A stretch of DNA of 20,411 nucleotides from a virus: positions 1 to 20,411 of IMG/VR virus record IMGVR_UViG_3300047370_000100. The stretch is one strand, 5' to 3'. Positions 5,508-12,386 of this stretch are shown here, piece by piece. The stretch's first letter is position 1. The number at the start of each line of letters is the position of its first letter. Under the pieces are notes generated by a model. That model was not told the DNA's origin, searched no databases, and saw only the letters and a list, made by a program, of their open reading frames with translations. The translations under genes and the position numbers were made by a program.

Positions 5508-5515
5508 TATAAATA
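5508..5515 (+). promoter_or_regulatory. T4-type late promoter
   Basis: TATAAATA is an exact late promoter element. The transcript would start near 5521, at the ribosome binding site GAGGTAAG (5521-5528), giving a leader of only about 11 bases before ATG 5532. It lies just past the terminator and drives the curli-like and cyclase genes. Confidence 0.85.
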
Positions 5516-5531
5516 GGCATGAGGTAAGTAA

Positions 5532-5813
5532 ATGGAACAAGTGTTCACAATCATTGCTGAACTGGGTTTCCCTATTGCTGCCGCCTTAATTGGTGGTTTT
5601 TTTATGTTTCTGACCCTACGATATATCATGGATGGTGTTATCGGTCAGGTGAAGGGAATACACGGTATCGTATCAGCACTCGATAATCGAGTAAAGACGA
5701 TGAATCATGACCTGATTCGTCTCGATACAACTATGTGTGTCGTTTTAGGAATAAGACCAGACCTGAATCGTATCTCCCGCGCAGACGGTAAAAACGATGC
5801 GAGGAGAGACTGA
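5532..5813 (+). CDS. Small one-pass membrane protein, YvrJ/holin-like (paralogue 1)
   Basis: A 93-residue protein with an N-terminal hydrophobic helix (LGFPIAAALIGGFFMFLTL, about 11-29), then an amphipathic, partly coiled-coil segment (VIGQVKGIHGIVSALDNRV) and a basic tail ending DARRD. The GFPI motif followed by a membrane helix and a short heptad-like helix recalls YvrJ/BhlA-type small phage membrane proteins. The next gene has the same plan, so they are probably paralogues. It is first in the late operon, directly under TATAAATA, with a good ribosome binding site at 5521. It may be a holin-type pore or a membrane partner of the curli-like secretion genes; neither is proven. Confidence 0.6.
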   Translation: MEQVFTIIAELGFPIAAALIGGFFMFLTLRYIMDGVIGQVKGIHGIVSALDNRVKTMNHDLIRLDTTMCVVLGIRPDLNRISRADGKNDARRD

Positions 5814-6061
5814 TGGATGTTATAACCGCAATTAAAGATTTCGGTTTTCCTATTGTAGCGGCGGTTGGTATGTTGTATATGATTTATTTCGTCTGGAAAA
5901 CAATTACAGAGAAGATTGAAGTCTTTCTATCTGAAACTCAAACTACACTGGTTGGTTTGATTGACCGTGTTCGTATGTTGGACAATGATATCATTCGTCT
6001 ACAACAAAAACTTGATACAGCGATTGAAGTAAAGAGAAGAGAAGATGAATCAAAAGAATAG
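5813..6061 (+). CDS. Small one-pass membrane protein, YvrJ/holin-like (paralogue 2)
   Basis: An 82-residue protein built like its upstream neighbour: FGFPIVAAVGMLYMIYFVW (about 10-28) as the membrane helix, then a helical stretch with heptad-like hydrophobic residues (LVGLIDRVRMLDNDIIRLQQKL) and a charged tail. The shared GFPI start and the L-D-N-D/R-L pattern in the soluble helix suggest the two are paralogues that could form a hetero-oligomer. Its ATG 5813 overlaps the previous TGA by one base (TGATG), and its end overlaps the CsgF-like gene by 17 bases. Same alternatives as for its neighbour: holin-like, or an inner-membrane part of the secretion module. Confidence 0.6.
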   Translation: MDVITAIKDFGFPIVAAVGMLYMIYFVWKTITEKIEVFLSETQTTLVGLIDRVRMLDNDIIRLQQKLDTAIEVKRREDESKE

Positions 6062-6572
6062 AGATATGTTTCGTAAATCTATTGGGCCAAATATCTGGTC
6101 AGGAGCAGATTTATGGAAAGCATTTATCGTTGGCGTAGTGGTTGGTATAATAGTGTTCTGGACAACAGATGCGATAGGCGCACCAATCGAATACAGTTTC
6201 AAGTCGCCATCATTCAATGGTGTCAATCAGTCATCACACTATCTGACGATTGAGAATCAAGAAACATCACGCAAAGAAGCAATAAAACAAGAATTAGAAG
6301 ACTTACAAAAACAATTAGAACGAGACGCAAAGAATACGACACTTGCTAAGTTTATACGAAATGTAGAAAGTCGAATTTACTCTACACTGTCCAGACAACT
6401 TGTGGAAGAGATGTTCGGTGAGAACCCATCAGATTCAGGTGAATTTGAGATTGAAGGCGCGGGTATCTCATATGTAAAAGATGATTTAGAAAACGAAGTG
6501 GAGTTAACGGTAACTGATGAAGATGGTAGCCAGACTGTCATTGTTATTCCTATCGGCGATTTTGGTTTCTAG
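6045..6572 (+). CDS. csgF: CsgF-like curli assembly factor
   Basis: A 175-residue exported protein. Residues 1-22 are polar, 23-41 form a hydrophobic helix, and a signal-peptidase-like site follows (DAIGAPIEY). The mature start APIEYSFKSPSFNG resembles the start of mature CsgF (G-T-M-T-F-Q-F-R-N-P-N-F-G-G), the part that inserts into the CsgG pore. A helical middle (IKQELEDLQKQLERD through FIRNVESRIYSTLSRQLVEEMF) and a C-terminal beta part (ELTVTDEDGSQTVIVIPIGDF) match the CsgF order. In E. coli CsgF caps CsgG at the outer membrane and couples secretion to fibre nucleation. The long N-terminal extension is unusual. It overlaps csgG by 56 bases. The pairing with csgG supports the call. Confidence 0.78.
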   Translation: MNQKNRDMFRKSIGPNIWSGADLWKAFIVGVVVGIIVFWTTDAIGAPIEYSFKSPSFNGVNQSSHYLTIENQETSRKEAIKQELEDLQKQLERDAKNTTLAKFIRNVESRIYSTLSRQLVEEMFGENPSDSGEFEIEGAGISYVKDDLENEVELTVTDEDGSQTVIVIPIGDFGF

Positions 6573-7173
6573 TTGCACGACCCACAAATGGGATGTCCCC
6601 TCGCAACCAGAATCAGCAAAAGTTCAAGTGGCTCTTCTGACAGAAGAATTACAGAATATTGAACCTCCGATACGAAGACCAACGGTGGCGTTATATGCGT
6701 TCACCGACCAAACAGGACAGAAGAAACAAAACGCAAACGGCGGAACATCATTTAGTTCTGCGGTTACCCAAGCACCAGAAGTTTATCTGATTCGTGCTTT
6801 GACTCGTGCGGCTAACGGTCAGTTCTTTAAGGTGGTTGATAGGTCTGCACTAGATTGGTTAACGAGAGAGAGACAACTCATAAGACAGACACGAAGTTCT
6901 TATGAAGGTGATGGTGCAAAAAAATTACCGGCATTGACCTTTGCTGGTATGATAATTGCAGGCGGTATAGTAGGATATGACCACTCTACCGAAAGCGGAG
7001 GTGCGGGTGCGAGATATCTCGGCATCGGCTCTTCCAGAGAGTTTAGTCGTGACACAGTGACAATCAACATGAGGTTGATAAGTGTTGCGACTGGCGAGGT
7101 TTTACTTGATGTCATAACAAGTAAGACCATACTATCTGTCTCGTTATGTGGAACAGGGCACTCGACTCGTTGA
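6517..7173 (+). CDS. csgG: CsgG-like outer-membrane secretion lipoprotein (frame broken before the C-terminus)
   Basis: A 218-residue frame with a lipoprotein signal (LFLSAILVSSC, lipid-modified Cys20). The body follows E. coli CsgG closely: FTDQTGQKK, TSFSSAVTQAPEVYL (constriction-loop region, its Phe conserved), RSALDWLTRERQLIR, AGGIVGYDHSTESGGAGARYLGIG and the strand ending ATGEVLLDVITSKTILS. CsgG forms the nonameric outer-membrane pore that exports curli subunits. After TSKTILS the frame runs into unrelated residues and stops at 7171-7173, while the expected C-terminal part continues in the +1 frame (7145-7300). The constriction-loop Tyr of CsgG is replaced (QNANGG region). The start overlaps csgF by 56 bases. 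Family call strong; intactness uncertain because of the frame break. Confidence 0.85.
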   Translation: MKMVARLSLLFLSAILVSSCTTHKWDVPSQPESAKVQVALLTEELQNIEPPIRRPTVALYAFTDQTGQKKQNANGGTSFSSAVTQAPEVYLIRALTRAANGQFFKVVDRSALDWLTRERQLIRQTRSSYEGDGAKKLPALTFAGMIIAGGIVGYDHSTESGGAGARYLGIGSSREFSRDTVTINMRLISVATGEVLLDVITSKTILSVSLCGTGHSTR

Positions 7174-7300
7174 GATTGAGTCTGGGACTGCCCGAAACGA
7201 AAGCGTTTCGATTGCCACTCAACGAGCGATTGAAACAGGTGTCTTAGAACTTATAAAACTCGGAAATAGAAAAAAGTTCTGGACATTCAAAGGAGAGTAA
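7145..7300 (+). pseudogene. csgG: C-terminal part of CsgG in the +1 frame
   Basis: The +1 frame reads YVEQGTRLVEIESG, then NES and ATQRAIETGVLELI, ending in FWTFKGE and TAA 7298-7300. This is the expected C-terminal part of CsgG; E. coli has RLLEGEVG, NEP and SAIETGVIFLI in the same order. Compared with E. coli, about six residues after KTILS seem missing where the frames meet (near 7135-7145), which fits a small deletion of 3n+2 bases. It may be a true lesion, an assembly error or, less likely, recoding. The ribosome binding site of the next gene (AAGGAG) lies in its last codons. Confidence 0.7.
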
Positions 7301-7301
7301 G

Positions 7302-8039
7302 ATGAACACTTTACAAAGAATTTTTGTGATGTTGTTCCTAGTAAACGCAGGGACATCGCCCGTATGGGCTGATAATGCGGTCTACATTGACCAAGTAGGG
7401 TCAGGTGTAGATATCGATGTTACTCAAGACGGTAGTGGAAACACAATTAGTAACAATGCTAATGACACAACCAAAATGAAGGTTGATGGCGATGACATCA
7501 ATTTGAGTATCGATACCGTTGGTGATACCAACAAAGTTCTTGGTGCTATTATAGGTGACAACAGTGATGTTGATTTAGACATCGATGGCGACACCAATAC
7601 AGTCACAATCGACATTGATGGAACTGACACCTATGGTGCTGGTAACGGCAATGTGGTAATCGATTTGGACGGCGGTAATAACACACTGGACTTGAGCATT
7701 GGTAACAACGACCAAGCAACGGGCGCAGATGTTGACTGGATTGTTGACGGTGACTATAACAGTGTAACTGCTGATATTGACATCAACAACGCAACAAATA
7801 GCATTGACTTCGCTGGAGACAATGTAACAATCGATTATGATGGTGACGGATATGATGGTCACTCTGTAACAATCGATGGCGTTGGAACAACAAACTACTG
7901 GGATATTCAAATAGACCAACAGTCAACGTTACAGTCTGATACATTGAGCATTGAAATCGAGGGTTCAGGTGACACGACTACAGATAATACCTTATGTGTT
8001 TCTCAGTCTGATTCTGGCACCGCTACCGGCTGTCAGTAA
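7302..8039 (+). CDS. Asp-rich curlin-like secreted protein
   Basis: A 245-residue protein with a signal peptide (about 1-23, cut after VWA). The mature start, VYIDQVGSGVDIDVTQDGSG, has the curlin-repeat look (hhhxQxGxxNxhxhxQ). The rest is a run of roughly 20-25-residue units with alternating hydrophobic and Asp or Asn residues (VDLDIDGDTNTVTIDIDG, GNVVIDLDGGNNTLDLSIG), which would stack as a beta-solenoid or amyloid-like fibre. It ends with two Cys (LCVSQSDSGTATGCQ). It is much more acidic than CsgA, with many DxD groups that could bind calcium. AAGGAGAG at 7290-7297 is a strong ribosome binding site. Directly after csgF and csgG, it is the natural secreted substrate of that pore. It is secreted and curlin-like with fair certainty; fibre formation is inferred. 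Confidence 0.75.
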   Translation: MNTLQRIFVMLFLVNAGTSPVWADNAVYIDQVGSGVDIDVTQDGSGNTISNNANDTTKMKVDGDDINLSIDTVGDTNKVLGAIIGDNSDVDLDIDGDTNTVTIDIDGTDTYGAGNGNVVIDLDGGNNTLDLSIGNNDQATGADVDWIVDGDYNSVTADIDINNATNSIDFAGDNVTIDYDGDGYDGHSVTIDGVGTTNYWDIQIDQQSTLQSDTLSIEIEGSGDTTTDNTLCVSQSDSGTATGCQ

Positions 8040-9075
8040 GGATGTCGGTCTCATAGACCGTGCAGTCGGCTGGAGACAAGTAGTTAGAGACACAAATGAA
8101 ATCGAACCTGAAAAGGGGTTTGATATAATAGCAAAAGACGACCTTCGCACAGGCGAGGGGCGTATGCAAGTGAAGTTCGTTGATGATTCGAAACTTCGCA
8201 TGACCGAACACACACGCATTGTGATTGACAATGTGGTGTTTGATGATGACCCAAGTAAGTCTGACCTTGCAATGACATTCGCGCAGGGAACTGCTCGTTT
8301 CATTACGGGTAAACTTGGGACGATTGAGAAAGAGAATATTAGATTGAGAACACCGACTGCCTCAATCGGTATTCGCGGCACAGACTTTACTGTGACCGTA
8401 GACGAGTTTGGTCGCACACTTGTAGTATTATTACCTGATGTGAATGGTATATCATCGGGTGAGATTATTGTTTCGACAATGACTGGTGAGGTAGTGTTGA
8501 ACAAACCGTTTCAATCCACCACAACCTCTGTGACTGAGGCGCCTCCCAGCAATCCTGCCATTCTAGACTTGACTCTAGATATGTTGGATAATATCTTGAT
8601 TATCAATCCACCCAAAGAGAGAATGACAGAACAAGAGTTCTATACGTCTGTGGACAGTCGTAAGAATATCAATCCTCTTGATATTGACTTTCTCGATGAA
8701 CAACTATTAGATAACGAGGAGTTTGAACGTGACTATCTGGAATTTACTGAACTTGATATCAATTTCCTTGATGTGGAACTCCTCGAAAACCTATTAGATA
8801 GTTACTCTGACCTAGATGCAGAATTGTTGAAAGAGAAAGAGGATAAGAGTGATACTGTCGTAGAAGGGACGAGTGAGGGCTTTGACACGGTGACTCAAAT
8901 CAGCACCGTTGTTGAGGGCGATAAGATTACGATGATTCGTAATGTTCAATCTATCGTGGAGATATCTGTTTCGAACAGCGAAGAGACATCTATAAATCTA
9001 GATGTTGATGGAAAGGAACTTGACCCCATTACGGTCAATGGTGGCGGTAATACCACTATAAGTATTAAACAATGA
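7969..9075 (+). CDS. Secreted FecR-domain protein
   Basis: About 368 residues from GTG 7969; a TTG at 7951 would add six. The start encodes a signal peptide (RLQIIPYVFLSLILAPLPAVS) overprinted on the 3' end of the curlin-like gene. A FecR domain follows at about 55-185, with GEGRMQVKFVDDSKLRM and the hallmark TPTASIGIRGTDFTV. FecR domains are periplasmic sensing modules. The second half carries a repeated acidic motif, LDIDFLDEQLLDN and LDINFLDVELLEN, about 25 residues apart, and a beta-rich end (ISVSNSEETSINLDVDG). In bacteria such FecR proteins are often encoded beside CHASE2 cyclases, exactly as here, with a 4-base ATGA overlap, so it is probably the periplasmic partner of the cyclase. GAGGG at 7959-7963 favours the GTG start. 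Confidence 0.82.
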   Translation: MTRLQIIPYVFLSLILAPLPAVSKDVGLIDRAVGWRQVVRDTNEIEPEKGFDIIAKDDLRTGEGRMQVKFVDDSKLRMTEHTRIVIDNVVFDDDPSKSDLAMTFAQGTARFITGKLGTIEKENIRLRTPTASIGIRGTDFTVTVDEFGRTLVVLLPDVNGISSGEIIVSTMTGEVVLNKPFQSTTTSVTEAPPSNPAILDLTLDMLDNILIINPPKERMTEQEFYTSVDSRKNINPLDIDFLDEQLLDNEEFERDYLEFTELDINFLDVELLENLLDSYSDLDAELLKEKEDKSDTVVEGTSEGFDTVTQISTVVEGDKITMIRNVQSIVEISVSNSEETSINLDVDGKELDPITVNGGGNTTISIKQ

Positions 9076-10904
9076 AAACATGGCATGTCCTTATTACACT
9101 GGGGTTGATGATAACCCTGAGACTGCTCGACCCCTTTCTCCTTGAAAGTGCGAGACTGTCTTTCTTTGACTCGATGCAAAGAGGACAGGAATCAAAACAA
9201 TCTGAACAGATTGTCCTTATTGATATTGACGAATCGACCCTAGAGAAGTTCGGTCAGTATCCAATCCCCCGCGAAACAATGGCAGACGAGTTGGCAAAAC
9301 TTGGCAATCAGTCAGTGTTAGGTATCAATATCTTATTATCAGAACCAGACAGGTTCGGAGGGGATGACGCATTTTCAAATATGTTGTTTGAAATGGAAGC
9401 GGTAATTGCTATTGCACCAAGCGATAAGACAAACACAGACTCCCGACCAACACCTGTAGGTGTGGCAACATTCGGTGACCGCGATGCGGTAGAGTTTCGA
9501 CCTGAACTAGATGGGATGTTATTTGCACTACCTGACTTCATGACAACTGCAATGGGTCATGGAACAATCTCTGCAACACAGGATATCGATGGTATCACAC
9601 GGAGAGTTCCTCTGATTGAGAACTTCGAGGGTCGCATGTATCCTGCCTTTGCACTGGATATCCTTCGCGTGGCTGCGGGTGACATATCATATCAAATCAA
9701 GACAGACGATTACGGAATACGATTTGTTCGCATACCGAAGTTTGATGTAGTGCAGACAGACGATAATAGTAATGTGCGTATCGCATTCTGGAATGAGTTC
9801 AAGAGATATTCTTTCACAGAGATAGACCAGATACCAAGCGGAAGTATTGCGATACTGGGTGCGACCTTTAAGGGGACATCTGTCGTATCAACTCCTGTCG
9901 GTGCGATGTATCCGCATGACATTCAGGCGAACCTGTTGAAGACGATGATTGATGGTGTGACTATCATACGGATGCCAGAGTTCAAGTTTTATGAACTTTT
10001 CGCAACGATTTTAGTGTCAATAATGATACTATTCATGTTATCTAAACTCTCTATCGTCATTTCGGGGGTATTTTTCCTGATTATCAGTTCAAGTTTCGTG
10101 AATGGTGCATCACTGATATTCGACAATACCTTTATGCTTCTTGACCCCATTTTCCCTGTTATAACATTTGTTATAATCTTTGCACATGGTTCGTTTGTCC
10201 AGTTCTATACACAATTCAAAGCGAAACAAATGATTAAGGGTCAGTTCGGAACGTATCTAAGTCCTGACATGGTTGACATGCTTGCTAACGACCCGTCACT
10301 GATGAAACTGGGCGGTGAACGCAAAGAGATGACATTCTTGTTCATGGACATCTGTGGATTCACCCCGATATCAGAACACTACAAAAACAACGATGACCCC
10401 GAAGGATTAGTTAATCTAATCAACGAATACCTGAACGAGATGACCAACATCATTCTACACAACGGTGGAACTATAGATAAGTATATGGGCGATTGTATTA
10501 TGGCGTTTTGGAACGCCCCTCTACCATGTGAGAATCATGCAGAGATGGCAGTGAAGTCTGCTATCGAGATAGAGGAGAAGACAAATGAACTTAAAAAGAA
10601 ATATGAGTCTCGCGGTCTCCCGCCTATTAATGTGGGGACTGGCATTAATACTGGCGATTGTATTGTTGGAAACATGGGCTCTGAAAGCAGATTCGACTAT
10701 TCGGTCATTGGAGATGCCGTCAACCTTGCCGCAAGACTCGAAGCGACTGCCGCAAGAGAAGACTATGTTGATTTCAAAACAATCTATTCCAGTCACACAA
10801 TGGAACAACTCACCGATATCAAGTCAAGACCTATAGGTAAAATCAAGGTCAAGGGTAAAGATGAATTGATTGAGATATACACACATGATACAGATAATCG
10901 ATAA
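9072..10904 (+). CDS. CHASE2-domain class III adenylate/guanylate cyclase
   Basis: A 610-residue membrane receptor cyclase. An N-terminal helix (about 5-20) is followed by a periplasmic CHASE2 domain (26-300; VLIDIDESTLEKFGQYPIPR is typical), three membrane helices (about 305-325, 328-348, 355-378) and a class III cyclase domain (415-600). The two metal aspartates are present: D426 in FMDICGFT and D474 in KYMGDCIMAF. K470 is the adenine-contacting Lys, S544 stands where AC-type enzymes have Asp or Thr, and N551 and R555 (VNLAARLE) are the transition-state residues. It should therefore be active and probably makes cAMP, though cGMP is not excluded. Its start overlaps the FecR gene (ATGA). A full-length, apparently intact receptor cyclase in a phage late operon is unusual. 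Confidence 0.9.
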   Translation: MKTWHVLITLGLMITLRLLDPFLLESARLSFFDSMQRGQESKQSEQIVLIDIDESTLEKFGQYPIPRETMADELAKLGNQSVLGINILLSEPDRFGGDDAFSNMLFEMEAVIAIAPSDKTNTDSRPTPVGVATFGDRDAVEFRPELDGMLFALPDFMTTAMGHGTISATQDIDGITRRVPLIENFEGRMYPAFALDILRVAAGDISYQIKTDDYGIRFVRIPKFDVVQTDDNSNVRIAFWNEFKRYSFTEIDQIPSGSIAILGATFKGTSVVSTPVGAMYPHDIQANLLKTMIDGVTIIRMPEFKFYELFATILVSIMILFMLSKLSIVISGVFFLIISSSFVNGASLIFDNTFMLLDPIFPVITFVIIFAHGSFVQFYTQFKAKQMIKGQFGTYLSPDMVDMLANDPSLMKLGGERKEMTFLFMDICGFTPISEHYKNNDDPEGLVNLINEYLNEMTNIILHNGGTIDKYMGDCIMAFWNAPLPCENHAEMAVKSAIEIEEKTNELKKKYESRGLPPINVGTGINTGDCIVGNMGSESRFDYSVIGDAVNLAARLEATAAREDYVDFKTIYSSHTMEQLTDIKSRPIGKIKVKGKDELIEIYTHDTDNR

Positions 10905-11376
10905 TTTCCTAGATGAAGAACTCTGGGATGAACTGATTGAAGACTATCATCGATGTCGTATGTATAGTGCATATGAATATGGTGAGAGACTAGGCAGTGA
11001 GTATTATAGAGTTCAGTCTTGGGTGGGGTGTTATCGTAGTGATAATCTGACAGACATTTATTCAGAAGTGACAGAGAAAATAAAAGGCGAACTGGGTATT
11101 GAAGTTCAAAAGATGACCTTCTTCAAACATCCTAAAGAGAGTTTTCCCGAACCGATGACATACGGCATGAATATTCCTCAACACATCGATGCGAATTTCG
11201 AAAGGTCGGGGGTTCTCTACATGGTAGGAAAAGAAGGTATGGGGACAACTATCAAGGATGAATATGTAGAGTGGCAACCAAATCGTGCAATTGCATTTGA
11301 CGCACAGACTTATCATAATCCAAACTTTGGTGGAAAAGATAGGATTTCTTTAACTTTTTTTGGAAAAAAGACTTGA
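10885..11376 (+). CDS. 2OG/Fe(II) oxygenase superfamily protein
   Basis: A 163-residue protein that opens MIQIIDNFLDEELWDEL, the usual first strand and helix of small phage 2OG oxygenases. The iron site is complete: His100-x-Asp102 in PQHIDANF, His144 in QTYHNPNF, and Arg153 in KDRISLTFFGK for 2OG. A GKEGMGTTI turn replaces the commoner GGxL/T motif. ATG 10885 overlaps the cyclase gene by 20 bases; a TTG at 10870 is possible but less likely. It is the last gene of the curli/cyclase operon, and its TGA stop lies in the -35 box of the next promoter. The substrate is unknown; protein or nucleotide modification are both known for this superfamily. Confidence 0.8.
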   Translation: MIQIIDNFLDEELWDELIEDYHRCRMYSAYEYGERLGSEYYRVQSWVGCYRSDNLTDIYSEVTEKIKGELGIEVQKMTFFKHPKESFPEPMTYGMNIPQHIDANFERSGVLYMVGKEGMGTTIKDEYVEWQPNRAIAFDAQTYHNPNFGGKDRISLTFFGKKT

Positions 11377-11401
11377 CATTTTATTCTTGTTGTGATAATA
11401 T
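11373..11401 (+). promoter_or_regulatory. Sigma70 promoter
   Basis: TTGACA at 11373-11378 and TAATAT at 11396-11401 are 17 bases apart. The upstream stop TGA (11374-11376) is again inside the -35 box. Transcription should start near 11408, giving a leader of about 28 bases with AAGGAG at 11423-11428 ahead of ATG 11436. Confidence 0.8.
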
Positions 11402-11435
11402 AAGAACATAATCACAAACTAGAAGGAGATTGATT

Positions 11436-12386
11436 ATGGCACATGCAGTAGAAACAATGGCGTATGCGGGAGAAGTTCCGTGGCACGGACTTGGTGTTCC
11501 TGTATCGAATGACCTGACTCCCCGTCAGATGATGGATAAGGCTGGTCTGGACTGGACGGTTGAGAAGGAAGACCTTGTAACATCGTCTGGCGCAACAGTG
11601 GAAGGCAAACAAGCACTTGTGCGTTCCTCTGACAACAAGGTTCTGGATGTCATCGGTAAAGGATGGAATCCTGTTCAGAATGAAGAAGCATTTGAGTTCT
11701 TCTCTGAGTATGTCCTTGCGGGTGACATGGAAATGCACACCGCTGGTTCACTCAAAGACGGTAACATGGTGTGGGGTCTTGCAAAGGTGAAAGATACCTT
11801 TGATATTCTTGGTGGTGACCAAGTTGACTCATATCTCTTGTTTTCCAATCCACACCAGTATGGTAAGTCAATCGACATTCGGTTCACACCGATTCGTGTA
11901 GTGTGCAATAACACATTGTCACTCTCACTTGGTCAGAAGGTTGCAAACTCGGTGTCTCTGAACCACCGCACTACATTCAATCCTGACTCAGTAAAAGAGA
12001 CTTTGGGTATTGCATCTGAAAAGTTTGCACAATACAAAGAGACCGCAGAGTTTCTTTCATCCAAACGTTTTGGTATTAGCGAATTGATTCAATACTACAA
12101 CGAAGTATTCCCTCGCACCTATCAAGGTAAGAAGGAAGTCAATGTCAAGACTGTTGGAGACCTGACTACCAATGCTCAAAAAGCATACGAGGTTCTGGAA
12201 ACTCAGCCTGGCGCAGAGTTCGGTGAAGGAACATGGTGGCAGGCACTGAACAGTGTGACCTACCTGACCGACCACCAGATGGGTCGTGAGGCAGACACAC
12301 GTTTGACTTCTGCATGGTTTGGTTCAAACCAGACACGCAAAGTCCGTGCTGTAGAAAAAGCGGTGGAGTATGCACTCGCCGCTTAA
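11436..12386 (+). CDS. DUF932 (phage/plasmid-like TIGR03299) family protein
   Basis: A 316-residue cytoplasmic protein that fits the DUF932 family throughout. Landmarks are the start MAHAVETMAYAGEVPWHGLG, KALV-type strands (GKQALVRSSDNKVLDVIGKGWNPVQNEE shows the typical V-x-x-x-Y/W-x-P-V-Q-N), IDIRFTPIRVVCNNTL with the conserved RVVCxNTL core, and a helical C-terminal half. The family is frequent in plasmids and T4-like phages; its biochemical role is not settled. The gene has its own sigma70 promoter (11373-11401), a strong AAGGAG site seven bases from ATG 11436 and a hairpin terminator just downstream (12404-12439), so it is probably expressed strongly, alone and early. Codon choice here looks more C-ending than in neighbouring genes, which fits high expression (impression, not measured). 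Confidence 0.85.
   Translation: MAHAVETMAYAGEVPWHGLGVPVSNDLTPRQMMDKAGLDWTVEKEDLVTSSGATVEGKQALVRSSDNKVLDVIGKGWNPVQNEEAFEFFSEYVLAGDMEMHTAGSLKDGNMVWGLAKVKDTFDILGGDQVDSYLLFSNPHQYGKSIDIRFTPIRVVCNNTLSLSLGQKVANSVSLNHRTTFNPDSVKETLGIASEKFAQYKETAEFLSSKRFGISELIQYYNEVFPRTYQGKKEVNVKTVGDLTTNAQKAYEVLETQPGAEFGEGTWWQALNSVTYLTDHQMGREADTRLTSAWFGSNQTRKVRAVEKAVEYALAA

Noticed and set aside
7145-7173. Programmed +1 frameshift in csgG
   Set aside because: No slow codon, stop codon or slippery run at the junction, and about six family residues are missing there. A small deletion or assembly error explains it better, though recoding is kept as a minor option in the finding.
7424-7919. Minus-strand open frames opposite the curlin-like gene
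   Set aside because: They are shadows of the repetitive GAT/AAC-rich coding strand; they give low-complexity Val/Ile/Ser protein and sit within a + strand operon.
8991-8998. Near-match to a late promoter, TATAAATC
   Set aside because: One mismatch, inside the FecR gene and shortly before a translationally coupled gene; no independent reason to expect a promoter.
11354-11370. T-run followed by A-run (CTTTTTTTGGAAAAAAG) as a terminator
   Set aside because: Only A-T pairs with a two-base loop, no GC stem, and it encodes the conserved LTFFGKK end of the oxygenase.
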